The notes below the pieces were generated by a model. That model was not told the DNA's origin, ran no database searches, and saw only the letters and a list, made by a program, of their open reading frames with translations. A stretch of DNA of 64,000 nucleotides. It comes from CAVRQM01 sp965246915 (lineage in GTDB: Bacteria > Pseudomonadota > Alphaproteobacteria > Acetobacterales > Acetobacteraceae). The stretch covers positions 62,001 to 126,000 of the forward strand of contig CBDFGB010000010.1 in assembly GCA_965246915.1 (NCBI GenBank), in the 5' to 3' direction. The translations under genes and the position numbers were made by a program. Positions 1 to 9,500 of this stretch are shown in pieces (positions within the stretch are counted from its first letter, which is position 1; every line of letters begins with the position of its first letter).

Positions 1-170
1 CTGCCCGGCCAGACCATCGTGTGCCACGCGGCCACGGCGAAGCGGAAAAACTCGGCCATGGTCTTGCCGAACACCACGCGGCCCGCGTCGTAGTAGCGGA
101 AGGCCAGCGGGTTTGTGCTGTCCGAACCCTCGAAGCGGATGGGTTCAATGCCGGCAAAGAAATCGGTCAT
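1..170 (-). CDS. xylA: xylose isomerase, N-terminal part (cut by window edge)
   Basis: The first 56 codons of a gene that runs off the left edge of the window. The protein begins MTDFFAGIEPIRFEGSDS and continues with NPLAFRYYD, a GK-M motif and AAWHTMVW, which is the conserved N-terminus of xylose isomerase (EC 5.3.1.5; D-xylose to D-xylulose). No catalytic histidine or metal ligand lies within the visible part, so the call rests on N-terminal similarity recognised by eye. It is the last visible gene of a minus-strand operon, 9 bases downstream of the Gfo/Idh/MocA oxidoreductase and after a TIM-barrel sugar isomerase, which fits pentose or polyol use. Whether the gene is intact cannot be seen. 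Confidence 0.85.
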   Translation of the reverse strand, partial: MTDFFAGIEPIRFEGSDSTNPLAFRYYDAGRVVFGKTMAEFFRFAVAAWHTMVWPG

Positions 171-179
171 GCGTATTCC

Positions 180-1334
180 CTACAGATCCGTCCAAGCCGC
201 ATCCGCTCGGCTCGATGCCACGGCGGCGGTGACGAAGCGCATCCCGCGCACGCCGGCCTCGATCCCCGGCACGAGCAACGACGCGGGATCAGGCTCACGG
301 CCTGCCAAGTGCGCAGAAATCTGTTCGGCAGCGTCGCGATAAAGTTGCGCGAACGCCTCCAGATAGCCTTCCGGATGGCCCGCCGGCACCCGGCTTGCGT
401 GACCGGCCACGGCACTCGCGCCAGCCGCGGCACGGTTGATGGTGCGCGGCGGCTCGCCGTACGGGGTGACACGCATCGTATTCGGATTTTCCTGCGACCA
501 GTCCAATCCGGCACGCTCACCATACAGCCGCAGCCGCAAGCCATTCTCGTTGCCCGGCGCCACCTGACTGCACCACAGCGCGCCGCGTGCCCCGCCGGAC
601 AGGCGCAGCAGCATCTGCGCGTTGTCGTCCAACCTGCGGCCAAACACGAAGCTCGACAGATCGGCGGCCACTCGTTCGACCGACACGCCGCTCACGAACT
701 CCGCAAGATTGAACGCATGCGTGCCGATGTCGCCGACGCTGCCGGCGGCCCCGCTGCGCGCCGGATCGGTGCGCCATGCGGCCTGCTTCTGCCCGCTCTC
801 CTCCAACGCGGTGGTGAGCCAATCCTGCGCATACTCGACCTGCACGAGGCGCATCCGCCCCAGCTCGCCGCCCGCCACCATCTCCCGCGCCTGACGCACC
901 AACGGATAGCCGGTGTAATTGTGCGTCAGCGCAAACACCGCGTTCGACGAGCGCGCCACCGCCTCCAATTCGAGCGCGTCGGCCAGCGTGCTGGTCAGCG
1001 GCTTGTCGCAGATGACGCTGATGCCTGCAGCAAGGAACGCCTTCGCGGGCGCCGCGTGAAGATGATTTGGCGTGACGATCGCGACCACGTCGATCCCGTC
1101 CGGCCGCGCCGATTCCGCGCGCGCCATGTCGGCGAAGTCGGCGTAGCTGCGCGACGGATCGATGTGCAGTTCCGCCGCCGAGGCATGCGCGCGGGCGGCG
1201 TCGGACGACAAGGCACCGGCCACCAGCTCGTATCGGTCATCGATGCGGGCGGCGATGCGGTGCACCGCGCCGATGAACGCGCCCTGGCCGCCGCCGACCA
1301 TCCCGAGGCGCAGCCGCCTGCCGTCGATCGCCAT
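180..1334 (-). CDS. Gfo/Idh/MocA family oxidoreductase
   Basis: Predicted NAD(P)-dependent sugar or polyol dehydrogenase of 384 residues. The N-terminus (MAIDGRRLRLGMVGGGQG) is a Rossmann strand with a glycine-rich loop at residues 14-18. The family lysine is at 111 in CDKP (normally EKP), and the catalytic-type D202/H206 pair sits in GDIGTHAFN. The reading frame is open further upstream, but the ATG at 1334 is chosen because it places the Rossmann strand at the start and lies 2 bases after the stop of the preceding gene. The gene lies between a xylose-isomerase-like TIM-barrel protein and xylA, typical of pentose, inositol or amino-polyol operons. The substrate is unknown; family assignment is firm. 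Confidence 0.88.
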   Translation of the reverse strand: MAIDGRRLRLGMVGGGQGAFIGAVHRIAARIDDRYELVAGALSSDAARAHASAAELHIDPSRSYADFADMARAESARPDGIDVVAIVTPNHLHAAPAKAFLAAGISVICDKPLTSTLADALELEAVARSSNAVFALTHNYTGYPLVRQAREMVAGGELGRMRLVQVEYAQDWLTTALEESGQKQAAWRTDPARSGAAGSVGDIGTHAFNLAEFVSGVSVERVAADLSSFVFGRRLDDNAQMLLRLSGGARGALWCSQVAPGNENGLRLRLYGERAGLDWSQENPNTMRVTPYGEPPRTINRAAAGASAVAGHASRVPAGHPEGYLEAFAQLYRDAAEQISAHLAGREPDPASLLVPGIEAGVRGMRFVTAAVASSRADAAWTDL

Positions 1335-1336
1335 GA

Positions 1337-2389
1337 TTAAAGACCCAGGATGCGCTTGTTGGTGGCGACATCCATTCCGCTGGCCGCGAAATCGTCGAAG
1401 GCGCGTTTCGCGACCTCGATGATGTGCGCCTCGATGAACGGCGCCCCCTCGGCCGCGCCCTGCTCGGCGTCCTTGATGCAGCACTCCCATTCCAGGACCG
1501 CCCAACCGTCGTAGCCGTACTGCGACAGCTTGCTGAAGATGGCCGAGAAGTCGATCTCGCCGTCGCCAAGGCTGCGAAACCGGCCGGCGCGGTTCACCCA
1601 GGACTGGAACCCGCCGTACACGCCCTGTTTCGCCGTCGCGTTGAACTCGGCGTCCTTCACATGAAACATGCGGATGCGCTCGTGATATTCATCAATGTAG
1701 CCGAGATAGTCGAGTTGCTGCAGCACGAAATGGCTCGGGTCATACAGCAGGTTGGCGCGCGGGTGGTTGTCGACACGCTCCAGGAACATCTCGTATGTGA
1801 CGCCGTCGTGCAGATCCTCGCCGGGATGGATCTCGTAGCAGACATCCACGCCCGCCGCGTCGAACGCGTCCAGGATCGGCCGCCAGCGCCGCGCAAGTTC
1901 ATCGAACGCGGTCTCGATCAGGCCCGCCGGACGCTGCGGCCACGGATAGATGTAGGGCCAGGCGAGCGCCCCTGAGAACGTTGCGTGCGCGGTCAGCCCG
2001 AGGTTCTTCGACGCCTTCGCGGCCAGCATGAGTTGTTGCGTCGCCCACTCGGTCCGCCCTGCCGGATTGCCGCGCACCGCCTGTGCCGCGAACCCGTCGA
2101 ACGGAATGTCGTAGGCCGGATGCACGGCAACCAGCTGGCCTTGCAGATGGGTCGACAATTCCGTCAGTTCCACGTCCGCATCGGCCAGGATGCCGCGCAC
2201 CTCGTCGCAATACGCGGTGCTTTCGGCGGCGCGGGCGAGGTCGAACAGGCGGGCGTCCCAGGACGGGATCTGCACGCCTTTGTAGCCGAGGTCGGCGGCC
2301 CAGCGGGCGATCCCGGACAGCGAATTGTAGGGCGCGACGTCCCCGGCGAACTGGGCGAGGAAGATCGCCGGTCCCTTGATCGTCTTCAT
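1337..2389 (-). CDS. sugar phosphate isomerase/epimerase (xylose isomerase-like TIM barrel)
   Basis: A 350-residue TIM-barrel protein of the AP-endonuclease-2/sugar isomerase superfamily, expected to isomerise or epimerise a sugar or keto-inositol. The divalent-metal ligands expected at the barrel mouth are visible: Glu in CYEIHPGE, Asp/His in YDPSHF, His in MFHVKD and Glu in VLEWE. The start is taken at MKTIKG; an upstream in-frame start would add only 11 unstructured residues. It is the first visible gene of the minus-strand operon with the Gfo/Idh/MocA dehydrogenase and xylA, and faces the ABC importer operon starting at 2548. This pairing with a Gfo/Idh/MocA enzyme is common in polyol catabolism, but the exact reaction cannot be read from sequence. 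Confidence 0.85.
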   Translation of the reverse strand: MKTIKGPAIFLAQFAGDVAPYNSLSGIARWAADLGYKGVQIPSWDARLFDLARAAESTAYCDEVRGILADADVELTELSTHLQGQLVAVHPAYDIPFDGFAAQAVRGNPAGRTEWATQQLMLAAKASKNLGLTAHATFSGALAWPYIYPWPQRPAGLIETAFDELARRWRPILDAFDAAGVDVCYEIHPGEDLHDGVTYEMFLERVDNHPRANLLYDPSHFVLQQLDYLGYIDEYHERIRMFHVKDAEFNATAKQGVYGGFQSWVNRAGRFRSLGDGEIDFSAIFSKLSQYGYDGWAVLEWECCIKDAEQGAAEGAPFIEAHIIEVAKRAFDDFAASGMDVATNKRILGL

Positions 2390-2547
2390 GCCGTCCCCGC
2401 CCCGGTCGTCGTTTGGCGGCATCCTTCTGACCCGTTCCGCGGCCTGTCAAGCGGGTGCCCGCCTCGGAACCTTCACGCAACTGCCATCCCGTTGTAACGC
2501 GCCACCGCTAAGCGTCCCGCGAACGATAAGATTCAGGGGATGCACGC
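2390..2547. promoter_or_regulatory. divergent intergenic region
   Basis: 158 bases between the start of the minus-strand sugar operon and the plus-strand ABC importer. Promoters for both operons should lie here, but I cannot identify convincing -35/-10 pairs or a clear operator. A weak purine-rich stretch (CAGGGG, about 2534-2539) precedes the importer start at 2548. Confidence 0.4.
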
Positions 2548-3672
2548 ATGTCATTCGATCGTCGCTCCGTGCTTCGTGCCGGACTGGGGTTCGCCGGCGC
2601 CGGTCTGTTGGGCGGGACCACGTTCCCGGGCCGTGCGGACGCGGCGGTCGCCGAGGCAGTGCTGCCGCCGGATCTGATCGAGGCGGCTCGGAAAGAAGGC
2701 AAGCTGAACCTCATCACCCTGCCGCGCGATTGGGCCAATTACGGCGAACTCATGGACAATTTCGCCGCGCGCTTCGGCATCAAGATCACCGATTCCAACC
2801 CCGACGGCACATCGGCCGAGGAGCTGCAGGCGATCCGCAGCCTGAAGGGTCAGTCGCGCGCGCCGGACGCGGTCGATGTCGGCCCTGGGTTCGCCGTCAC
2901 CGGCGCGGCCGAAGGACTGTTCCAGCCCTACAAGGTCGCGACCTGGGGCGACATCGCCGACGACCTGAAGGACGCGACCGGCCTGTGGTACGGCGACTAT
3001 TTCGGCGTCACGTCGTTCGCGGTGAACAAGAGCGTCGTGCCGAACACCCCGCGCACCTGGTCCGATCTTTTGAAGCCGGAATACAAGGGCATGGTGGCGA
3101 TCGGTGGCAGCCCGCTGAAGGCCGGCGAGGCGTTCGGCTCGGTCTTCGCGGCCTCGCTGGCCAATGGCGGCTCGTTCGACGACATCAAGCCGGGCATCGA
3201 GTTCTTCGGCAAGCTGAACGCCAGCGGCAATTTCAATCCGGTCAAGTGCAACACGGGCACGGTGATCAGCGGCCAGACGCCGATCGCGATCAAGTGGGAC
3301 TACCTCAATCTCGCGATCCGCGACGGTGCCAAGGGCAAGGCCGAGATCGAGGTGCTGCTGCCGGACCAGGCCCCACCGTTCGGCAATTTCTACGCCCAGG
3401 CGATCAGCGCTTTCGCGCCGAACCCGAATGCCGCGAAATTGTGGATGGAATACCTGTATAGCGACGAGGGGCAGCTTGGCTTCCTCAAGGGTTATGCGCA
3501 TCCGATCCGCTTCAACGCACTGTTCGCCGCGGGCAAGGTGCCCGAGGAGATGTTGGCCCGCCTGCCGTCCCCGGAGGCATACAAGCTCGTGAAGTTCGCG
3601 AGCGTGGCGCAATCCGACGCGGCCAAGACGGTGCTGGCCGACATGTGGCCCAAGGTCGTCAAGCTCGGCTGA
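2548..3672 (+). CDS. ABC transporter substrate-binding protein (PotD/iron/phosphonate-type fold), Tat-exported
   Basis: A 374-residue periplasmic solute-binding protein, first gene of a four-gene importer. The N-terminus MSFDRRSVLRAG carries a twin-arginine motif followed by a glycine/alanine-rich hydrophobic stretch ending near PGRADA, so export by Tat rather than Sec is likely. The mature part resembles family-1 binding proteins that take up polyamines, ferric iron or small anions (DYFGVTSFAVNK, RTWSDLLKPEYKG, AIKWDYLN). It overlaps the first permease by one base (TGATG at 3670). The ligand is not deducible: the transporter architecture (two unlike permeases, one TOBE-containing ATPase) is that of PotABCD-like systems. 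Confidence 0.85.
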   Translation: MSFDRRSVLRAGLGFAGAGLLGGTTFPGRADAAVAEAVLPPDLIEAARKEGKLNLITLPRDWANYGELMDNFAARFGIKITDSNPDGTSAEELQAIRSLKGQSRAPDAVDVGPGFAVTGAAEGLFQPYKVATWGDIADDLKDATGLWYGDYFGVTSFAVNKSVVPNTPRTWSDLLKPEYKGMVAIGGSPLKAGEAFGSVFAASLANGGSFDDIKPGIEFFGKLNASGNFNPVKCNTGTVISGQTPIAIKWDYLNLAIRDGAKGKAEIEVLLPDQAPPFGNFYAQAISAFAPNPNAAKLWMEYLYSDEGQLGFLKGYAHPIRFNALFAAGKVPEEMLARLPSPEAYKLVKFASVAQSDAAKTVLADMWPKVVKLG

Positions 3673-4589
3673 TGCCGGACACCGCCGCTTCGGTGCTGCC
3701 GGGCTCGTCCCGGCAACACGCGCAGGCCGAGCGAAAGGAGGGTGGGCTCGGCGGGCTGATCCTGCCCTATGCCTTCATCGCAATGTTCATCGGGCTCTCC
3801 GCGCTGTTCATGGTGGCGCCGACGGTGATGCTGGCCATCCAGTCGGTGACCGGCAGCGACGGGCTGACCGCGCAATACCTGGTGGCGCTTGGCGGCGGAA
3901 ACTTCGTCAATGCCTTCCGCAATTCGATCGTCCTGTCCGTGCTGTCGGCGGCGGTCGGCGTCGTGGCCGGCGCGCTGATCGCTTACTTCGTATTGAAGCC
4001 CGGAACGCCAGAGACGGTGCGCTCGACGGTGACGAGCTTCAGCGCCGTCGCGGCGAATTTCGCCGGCGTACCGCTGGCCTTCGCGTTCGTCTCGACGATC
4101 GGCACGCTGGGCATGCTCACCCAGGCGCTCAAGGGGATCGGCATCAACATCTATGCGATGGGCTTCAGCCTGTTCTCGATGACCGGCCTGACGATCGTGT
4201 ATTCATATTTCCAGATTCCGCTGATGGTCATCATCATCACCCCGGCGCTGCTGGCACTGCGCGGCGAGTGGCGGGAATCGGCTGAGAATTTGGGCGCCAC
4301 GCAAGGGCAGTTCTGGCGGCTGATCGGTATTCCGGTGCTGACGCCGTCGCTGATTTCGTCGTTTATCCTGCTGTTCGGCTCGGCCTTCTCCGCATATGCG
4401 ACGGCATACGCATTGACGTCGGGCAACATCGCGTTGCTGACCACGGAAATCGCCAACGTCCTGTCTGGCGACGTGAGCAGCAGCCCGCAGACGGGCGCGG
4501 CGTTGTCGGTAGGCATGATCGTGGTGATGGTCGCCGTGTTGGCGATCAGTGCGGCCTTCTCCCGCCGCGCCGGCCGCTGGCAGAAGTAA
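3672..4589 (+). CDS. ABC transporter permease (PotB-like)
   Basis: A 305-residue inner-membrane permease of the MetI-type. After a short cytoplasmic N-terminus come about six hydrophobic helices, and the loop EWRESAENLGATQGQFWRLI is the EAA motif that docks onto the ATPase. The start at 3672 overlaps the stop of the binding protein (TGATG); an alternative start at 3645 would enter the preceding gene and is not needed. It forms a heterodimer with the next permease. Substrate as for the binding protein: unknown, polyamine/iron/small-anion class. Confidence 0.87.
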   Translation: MPDTAASVLPGSSRQHAQAERKEGGLGGLILPYAFIAMFIGLSALFMVAPTVMLAIQSVTGSDGLTAQYLVALGGGNFVNAFRNSIVLSVLSAAVGVVAGALIAYFVLKPGTPETVRSTVTSFSAVAANFAGVPLAFAFVSTIGTLGMLTQALKGIGINIYAMGFSLFSMTGLTIVYSYFQIPLMVIIITPALLALRGEWRESAENLGATQGQFWRLIGIPVLTPSLISSFILLFGSAFSAYATAYALTSGNIALLTTEIANVLSGDVSSSPQTGAALSVGMIVVMVAVLAISAAFSRRAGRWQK

Positions 4590-4599
4590 GGCCGCCCAC

Positions 4600-5370
4600 A
4601 TGAAGCGCATGGGATTTGGCGGGTGGACGGTGCTGACGGCGGCCGGGATCTACTTCGTCGTGCCGCTGATCATGACGATCGCCTTCAGCATGTGGGAAGG
4701 ACCGGGCGTGTACGGCTTCGATTCGTATCGCAGCCTGCTCGCGCGGCCGACGCTCGTTCCGGCGCTCGTCGTCTCGCTGGAACTGGCGCTGGCGACCTGT
4801 GCCACGATCGTGTTCCTGCTGGCGCCGGCGATGATCTTCATGAACCTGTACGCGCCAAGATTGCGGCCGCTATTCGAGTTCATCGCGGCACTGCCGTTCG
4901 TCGTGCCGGCCATCGCCCTCGTGGCCGGCTTGTCCGCTCTGTTCACCGGGCCGGAGTGGCTGATCGGCACGCCGTTCTATCTGACGATCCCGTATTTCTT
5001 CCTCGCCCTGCCCTACGCCTATCGGGCGATCGACGTCGGCATCCGCTCCATGGACCTCACGACGCTCACCGAGGCGGGACAGAGTCTAGGGGCAAGCCTG
5101 GGTCAGATCATTCGCATGGTGGTGCTGCCGAACCTTCGACCGGCGCTGATCGGCAGCATGCTGCTCACGTTTGCCGTTGTGATGGGCGAGTTCACCTTCG
5201 CCAATGTCCTGCTGTTCCACACCTTCGCCGTGCTCATCAACGAGGTCGGGCAGAACGCGCCGACCGAGGCGGCCGCCTTGTCGACGCTCAGCTTCCTCAT
5301 CACCTGGGGTGCCATGCTCGGCGTGCTGGTGGTCGGCCGCGGCAACGCACAACTCGGGGGAGCACGGTAG
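4600..5370 (+). CDS. ABC transporter permease (PotC-like)
   Basis: Second permease of the importer, 256 residues, with about six membrane helices beginning directly after MKRMGFGGW. The EAA-type loop is seen as TLTEAGQSLGASLGQIIRMV. The ATG at 4600 is chosen, 10 bases after the preceding stop; a start 51 bases earlier would lie inside the upstream gene. Only 2 bases separate its stop from the ATPase start at 5373, so the four genes form one transcription unit. Confidence 0.87.
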   Translation: MKRMGFGGWTVLTAAGIYFVVPLIMTIAFSMWEGPGVYGFDSYRSLLARPTLVPALVVSLELALATCATIVFLLAPAMIFMNLYAPRLRPLFEFIAALPFVVPAIALVAGLSALFTGPEWLIGTPFYLTIPYFFLALPYAYRAIDVGIRSMDLTTLTEAGQSLGASLGQIIRMVVLPNLRPALIGSMLLTFAVVMGEFTFANVLLFHTFAVLINEVGQNAPTEAAALSTLSFLITWGAMLGVLVVGRGNAQLGGAR

Positions 5371-5372
5371 CC

Positions 5373-6443
5373 ATGGCCACAGTCGAGGCGCGCGGCGTCA
5401 GCAAGAGCTATTCCGGCAAGACGGTGCTGGCCAGCCTCGACCTCGACATGGGCGAGTCGGAGCTGATCTGCCTGCTGGGTCCCAGCGGCTGCGGCAAGAC
5501 CACACTGTTGCGCATCATCGCGGGTTTCATCACGCCGGACACCGGCACCGTTCATGTGGCGGGGCGCGACGTGACCGCCCTGCCGCCGTCGGCGCGGCGG
5601 ATGGGCATGGTCTTTCAGGCCTACAGCCTGTTTCCCAACATGACGGCGCTGGACAATGTCCGGTTCGGACCCCGTGTGGCCGGCCAGGGGCGCGACGAGC
5701 AGGTCAAGCGCGCCACCGAATTGCTCGACCTCGTGGGCCTCGCGCAGCATCGCCAGAAATATCCGCATCAGATGTCGGGCGGGCAGCAGCAGCGCGTGGC
5801 ACTGGCCCGCGCGCTGGCGGTCCGGCCCGAAGTGCTGCTGCTGGATGAGCCGCTCTCGGCGCTGGATGCCAAGGTCCGCACGCAGCTGCGCGAGGAGATC
5901 CGCCGCATTCAGCGGGAGACGCGGGTGACGACCGTGCTGGTGACGCATGACCAGGAGGAGGCCCTGTCGATCTCCGATCGCGTCGCGGTGATGAACGGCG
6001 GCCGCCTGCTGCAGGTCGATGCGCCCGCGAAAATCTATCGCGACCCGGCCGACGCCTTCGTGGCCCGCTTCATCGGCGCGGCGGCCGTGATGCCCGGCAT
6101 CGCCGGAGACGGGCGGGTGCGGGTCGGGGCGTTGGATATTCCCGCCCGCGCGGCGGCACATCTGCCCGCGGGCAGCGGGGTGGAGGTGTTCCTGCGACCG
6201 GAGCACGTGCGCGTCGCCATGATGAACGGCCACATCCCGCCCGACACGGTCGCCGCCGAGGTGCTGGAGGCGACGTTCCTCGGCTCGCTGACCCGGCTGC
6301 GGCTGCGCTTCCTGGACGGCCCGCCCGATGTCTCGGCGGTGTGGGCGGACATGGCCAGCGAGGACGCGGAGGCGTTCGGCGTGGGCGCGCGGGTGCTGGC
6401 GAGCTGGCACGAATCCTCGCCCCGGGTGTTGCCGGCCGGCTGA
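5373..6443 (+). CDS. ABC transporter ATP-binding protein with TOBE domain (PotA/FbpC-like)
   Basis: A 356-residue ATPase that powers the importer encoded just upstream. Walker A is GPSGCGKTT near residue 36, the signature is MSGGQQQR, Walker B is LLLDEPLSALD and the switch histidine is in VTHDQEE. The C-terminal third (after about residue 240; EVFLRPEHVR) is a TOBE domain typical of CUT1/PotA/FbpC importers, where substrate or inhibitors may bind. Length fits the family. It closes the operon; the next gene, a large peptidase, starts about 100 bases later and is probably independent. Confidence 0.9.
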   Translation: MATVEARGVSKSYSGKTVLASLDLDMGESELICLLGPSGCGKTTLLRIIAGFITPDTGTVHVAGRDVTALPPSARRMGMVFQAYSLFPNMTALDNVRFGPRVAGQGRDEQVKRATELLDLVGLAQHRQKYPHQMSGGQQQRVALARALAVRPEVLLLDEPLSALDAKVRTQLREEIRRIQRETRVTTVLVTHDQEEALSISDRVAVMNGGRLLQVDAPAKIYRDPADAFVARFIGAAAVMPGIAGDGRVRVGALDIPARAAAHLPAGSGVEVFLRPEHVRVAMMNGHIPPDTVAAEVLEATFLGSLTRLRLRFLDGPPDVSAVWADMASEDAEAFGVGARVLASWHESSPRVLPAG

Positions 6444-6550
6444 TCGCCGCCACCAGGAGTGCCTCGACACGCCATCGTAGGGCGATTACCGTCAGCGTAT
6501 TGATTGTCATCCACGATGCCGCGCGGCTGCGTGATTCAGGAGAAATGCGC

Positions 6551-9500
6551 ATGCCGACTGTCAGCGGCCGAGTGCTAAGTCAGTCAGACGGCGACGGTGT
6601 CGGGGGGCTGCAAGTCCATTTCGCAGACGCGACCACTGACGCGGCACGAACGCCCGCCGCGATCACCGGACCGGATGGCGCGTTTCGCATCGAAGTGCCA
6701 CACGGGGACGAGAGCCATGGCGTTCTGAGCGTGGTGGCGGCCCCGATGCAGGTGCTGACCCGCCAGGTGATCGCAACGTCGCAGGTCGATCCGCATATCC
6801 TGTCGGTGGGCTCGGCGCCGCGGGCCGTGACGAGCATCGCCGGGCGCTTCCACCCGCCGCTCGCAGGCCTTGCGTTGCAGCGCGTGCTGGGCTTCGTGGC
6901 CCCGATGCTAGGCGACGCACCGCTGTTGGGGTGCCCCGGCGCGCCGGCGCTGCCGGTCCAGTACCAGAGCGTCATCGTCCCGCCCGGCAAGCGCATCGTC
7001 GGCATCGACATCCAGCCCGGCGCGAAGCAGGTCGTGCCGCTGGGCACCGACCGCCCGCTGCCGCGCCAGGCCACACAGCCGGACGTCCCGCAGCAGAGGC
7101 TGACCGGTCTTCCGGCCCGGGAGGACCATCCCCTCACGCCCCTTGACGCCCGCCTCCTGCGGGGCGCTTCCGTCTATCCGGCGGCCCAGGTGCAGCAGGG
7201 CCAGTTGACCCGCCTCGGCGAGCTGACGCAGGTGGAGCTGCGGATCAATGCGGTGCGTTACGACAGTGCCGCCAATGCTTATGAATACACGCCGGACCTT
7301 GCCTTCACGGTCCAGCTCGGCGACGACGTCGCGGTTCGCGCGGTGCGGCCGCTGACCCCGTCGCGCGCGGCGCTGCTCAGCAACATTGCCGCATCCGACA
7401 AGCTGACCATGATCGGCGGGTATTCGTTCCCGATCGAGCGGGCGATCCATGTCCGCGGCCCCGTCGTGCAGCACGTCATCATCACCGACGACGTCTTCTG
7501 GAACGCGATGCAGCCGAGTCCCCGGGTCGTCGCGCGCCCCGCCGTCCCTGGCAAACCGCTCGAGCTCGATGCGGCCAATCATCCGCCGAGCTTTCATTTC
7601 GAGCGCCTTGCCTACTGGAAGCGCGCGCGCGGCCTGGGCTCGCAGGTAATCCGCGTAAGCGACATCATGGCCGGCAAGTTCGGCGACATGACGAATAACA
7701 AGCAAGCGCTCGACCTGGCGGAGATCGTGCGCAACTTCATCGCTTTTGCGCATGCGCATTGGCGGACCGAATACGTATTGATTGGCGGCAGCATCGACGT
7801 GGTGCCGATGCGTTACCTGATCGGGCACGTCTGCGCCGGCGGCGATCTGAATGGCGGATGGGATTGTGGCGAATTCCCTCTCCCGTCGCCCGCCAATCCG
7901 ACGACATGGCCGTTGCGCCGCTGTGTAACCAATATCACGACCGGGACTGCGCGGCTGCGCCTCGACCCGGCGTTCGGCTCGAAATTCCCGGAGCCTTCAA
8001 CCGTGCTGTGTCGGGAGTCCGATGGTCTTGCGATCCCGCATCATGCGCCGGGGCCCAGTCGCGCCGCTGCATCGCCCAATTGGCAGTTTGTCACCGCCAC
8101 GAGTTTCTACGCGGGTAGCGAGCCGTATGACGCAATCGCCACGCCGGATGATGACGCGACCGTTGCACGCGACGTGGCCACGGGCGCCAAGATCGATCCG
8201 GCCATCTACGTCGTCGTGCACAACCTGCCGAACCCGACGGCGGACTCGCGTTTCTATTGCGTGGCGCCCAGTCGCGCGGTGCCCACGGATTTCTATTACG
8301 GGGTCTTGACGACCCCGGCCGGCGGGCACGGATTCGATACAACCGGCAACGGCGTGTACGGCCAATACCGCTGGAACGCGGCCACGCAGTCCGAGGAGCC
8401 GGTCGACGGTTTCGACTTGGTGCCGGATGTCTGGGTCGGCCGCGCGCCGGTGCGCACGGCGTACGAGGCCGCGTCGTTCGTCGACAAGGTCATCGCCTAC
8501 GAGCGGATGGATCCGGCAACCAGCTGGACCGGCTATCTGGAGCGCGTCCTGCTGATCGCCGATCGCTGGCAGCACGAGGAGGAGACTGGCCAGTATGCCG
8601 GCGCGGATCAGGCCGCGGCGGCACCGGCGCCCGGCACGTTCTCCCGCCCGGGTGGCGGGGGCACCATCCGGATCCATTTCCAGGACAACGGTTACGGCGC
8701 GGCGCTGACCAAGGCGCAGCCGAAGTCGTTTTCGACGACAGCGGACGCCGCAACCTGTCCAGCCCGGCTGTTCGCCCGCTTCCGCAGCCCGGGCGAGCGC
8801 AATCAGCCGGTCCAGCCAGACGCCGGTGCGGTCTGGCCGGATCAGGACGTGCTGATCCCCTACGCCGGCGTCAGCGGATTCGGCGGGGTGTCATGGCATT
8901 TCGCGGACGAGAACTACGCGGCGCTGCCGGCCGGCGCGGCGTGCGGCACGCGGCAGATCGTGGTCGATGGCCTCGGCAGCCTGCCGTCGCCGGCATGGTT
9001 CTTCTGGGATTGGGCCGGAATCGATTCGGCCGACGCGCAGAAGGACGCGCTGCGGCTCAAGATGCAGGCGGCGTTCCCTGGTTTCGGCGCAGTGCAGCGC
9101 GTCTATCGCGACCGCTACGCCTACCCGGCGGCGGCAAGCCCGACCATGACGCGCCTGGGCGCCCGCAGCGCGCACCGGGCTATCGGCGACGGCCCGCATT
9201 TTCTCAGCCTGACCGGGCACGGGGCGCCGTCCGGGTGCTGCTGGCTGGATGCGCAGGGCGACGCCGATTTTCCGAAAGTCAATCGCGGCGCGATCACCTT
9301 CGTCAACTCCTGCTCGACCTCGGTGCCCGACATGCCGATCGACCCGCTGACCAACCACCGGCCCAGGAGCATGGGAGAATGGATGGTCTGCATGCCCGGC
9401 GCGGGCGCCGTCGCCTATGTCGGCAACACCCAGATCGGCTTCACCGGCGTCGAGGACGCCGGCTACGAGGAGGCGTTCTGGACAATGCTGGCGGCTTGCG

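Noticed and set aside
5103..6470. A 455-codon minus-strand open frame
   Set aside because: Shadow of the ABC ATPase gene.
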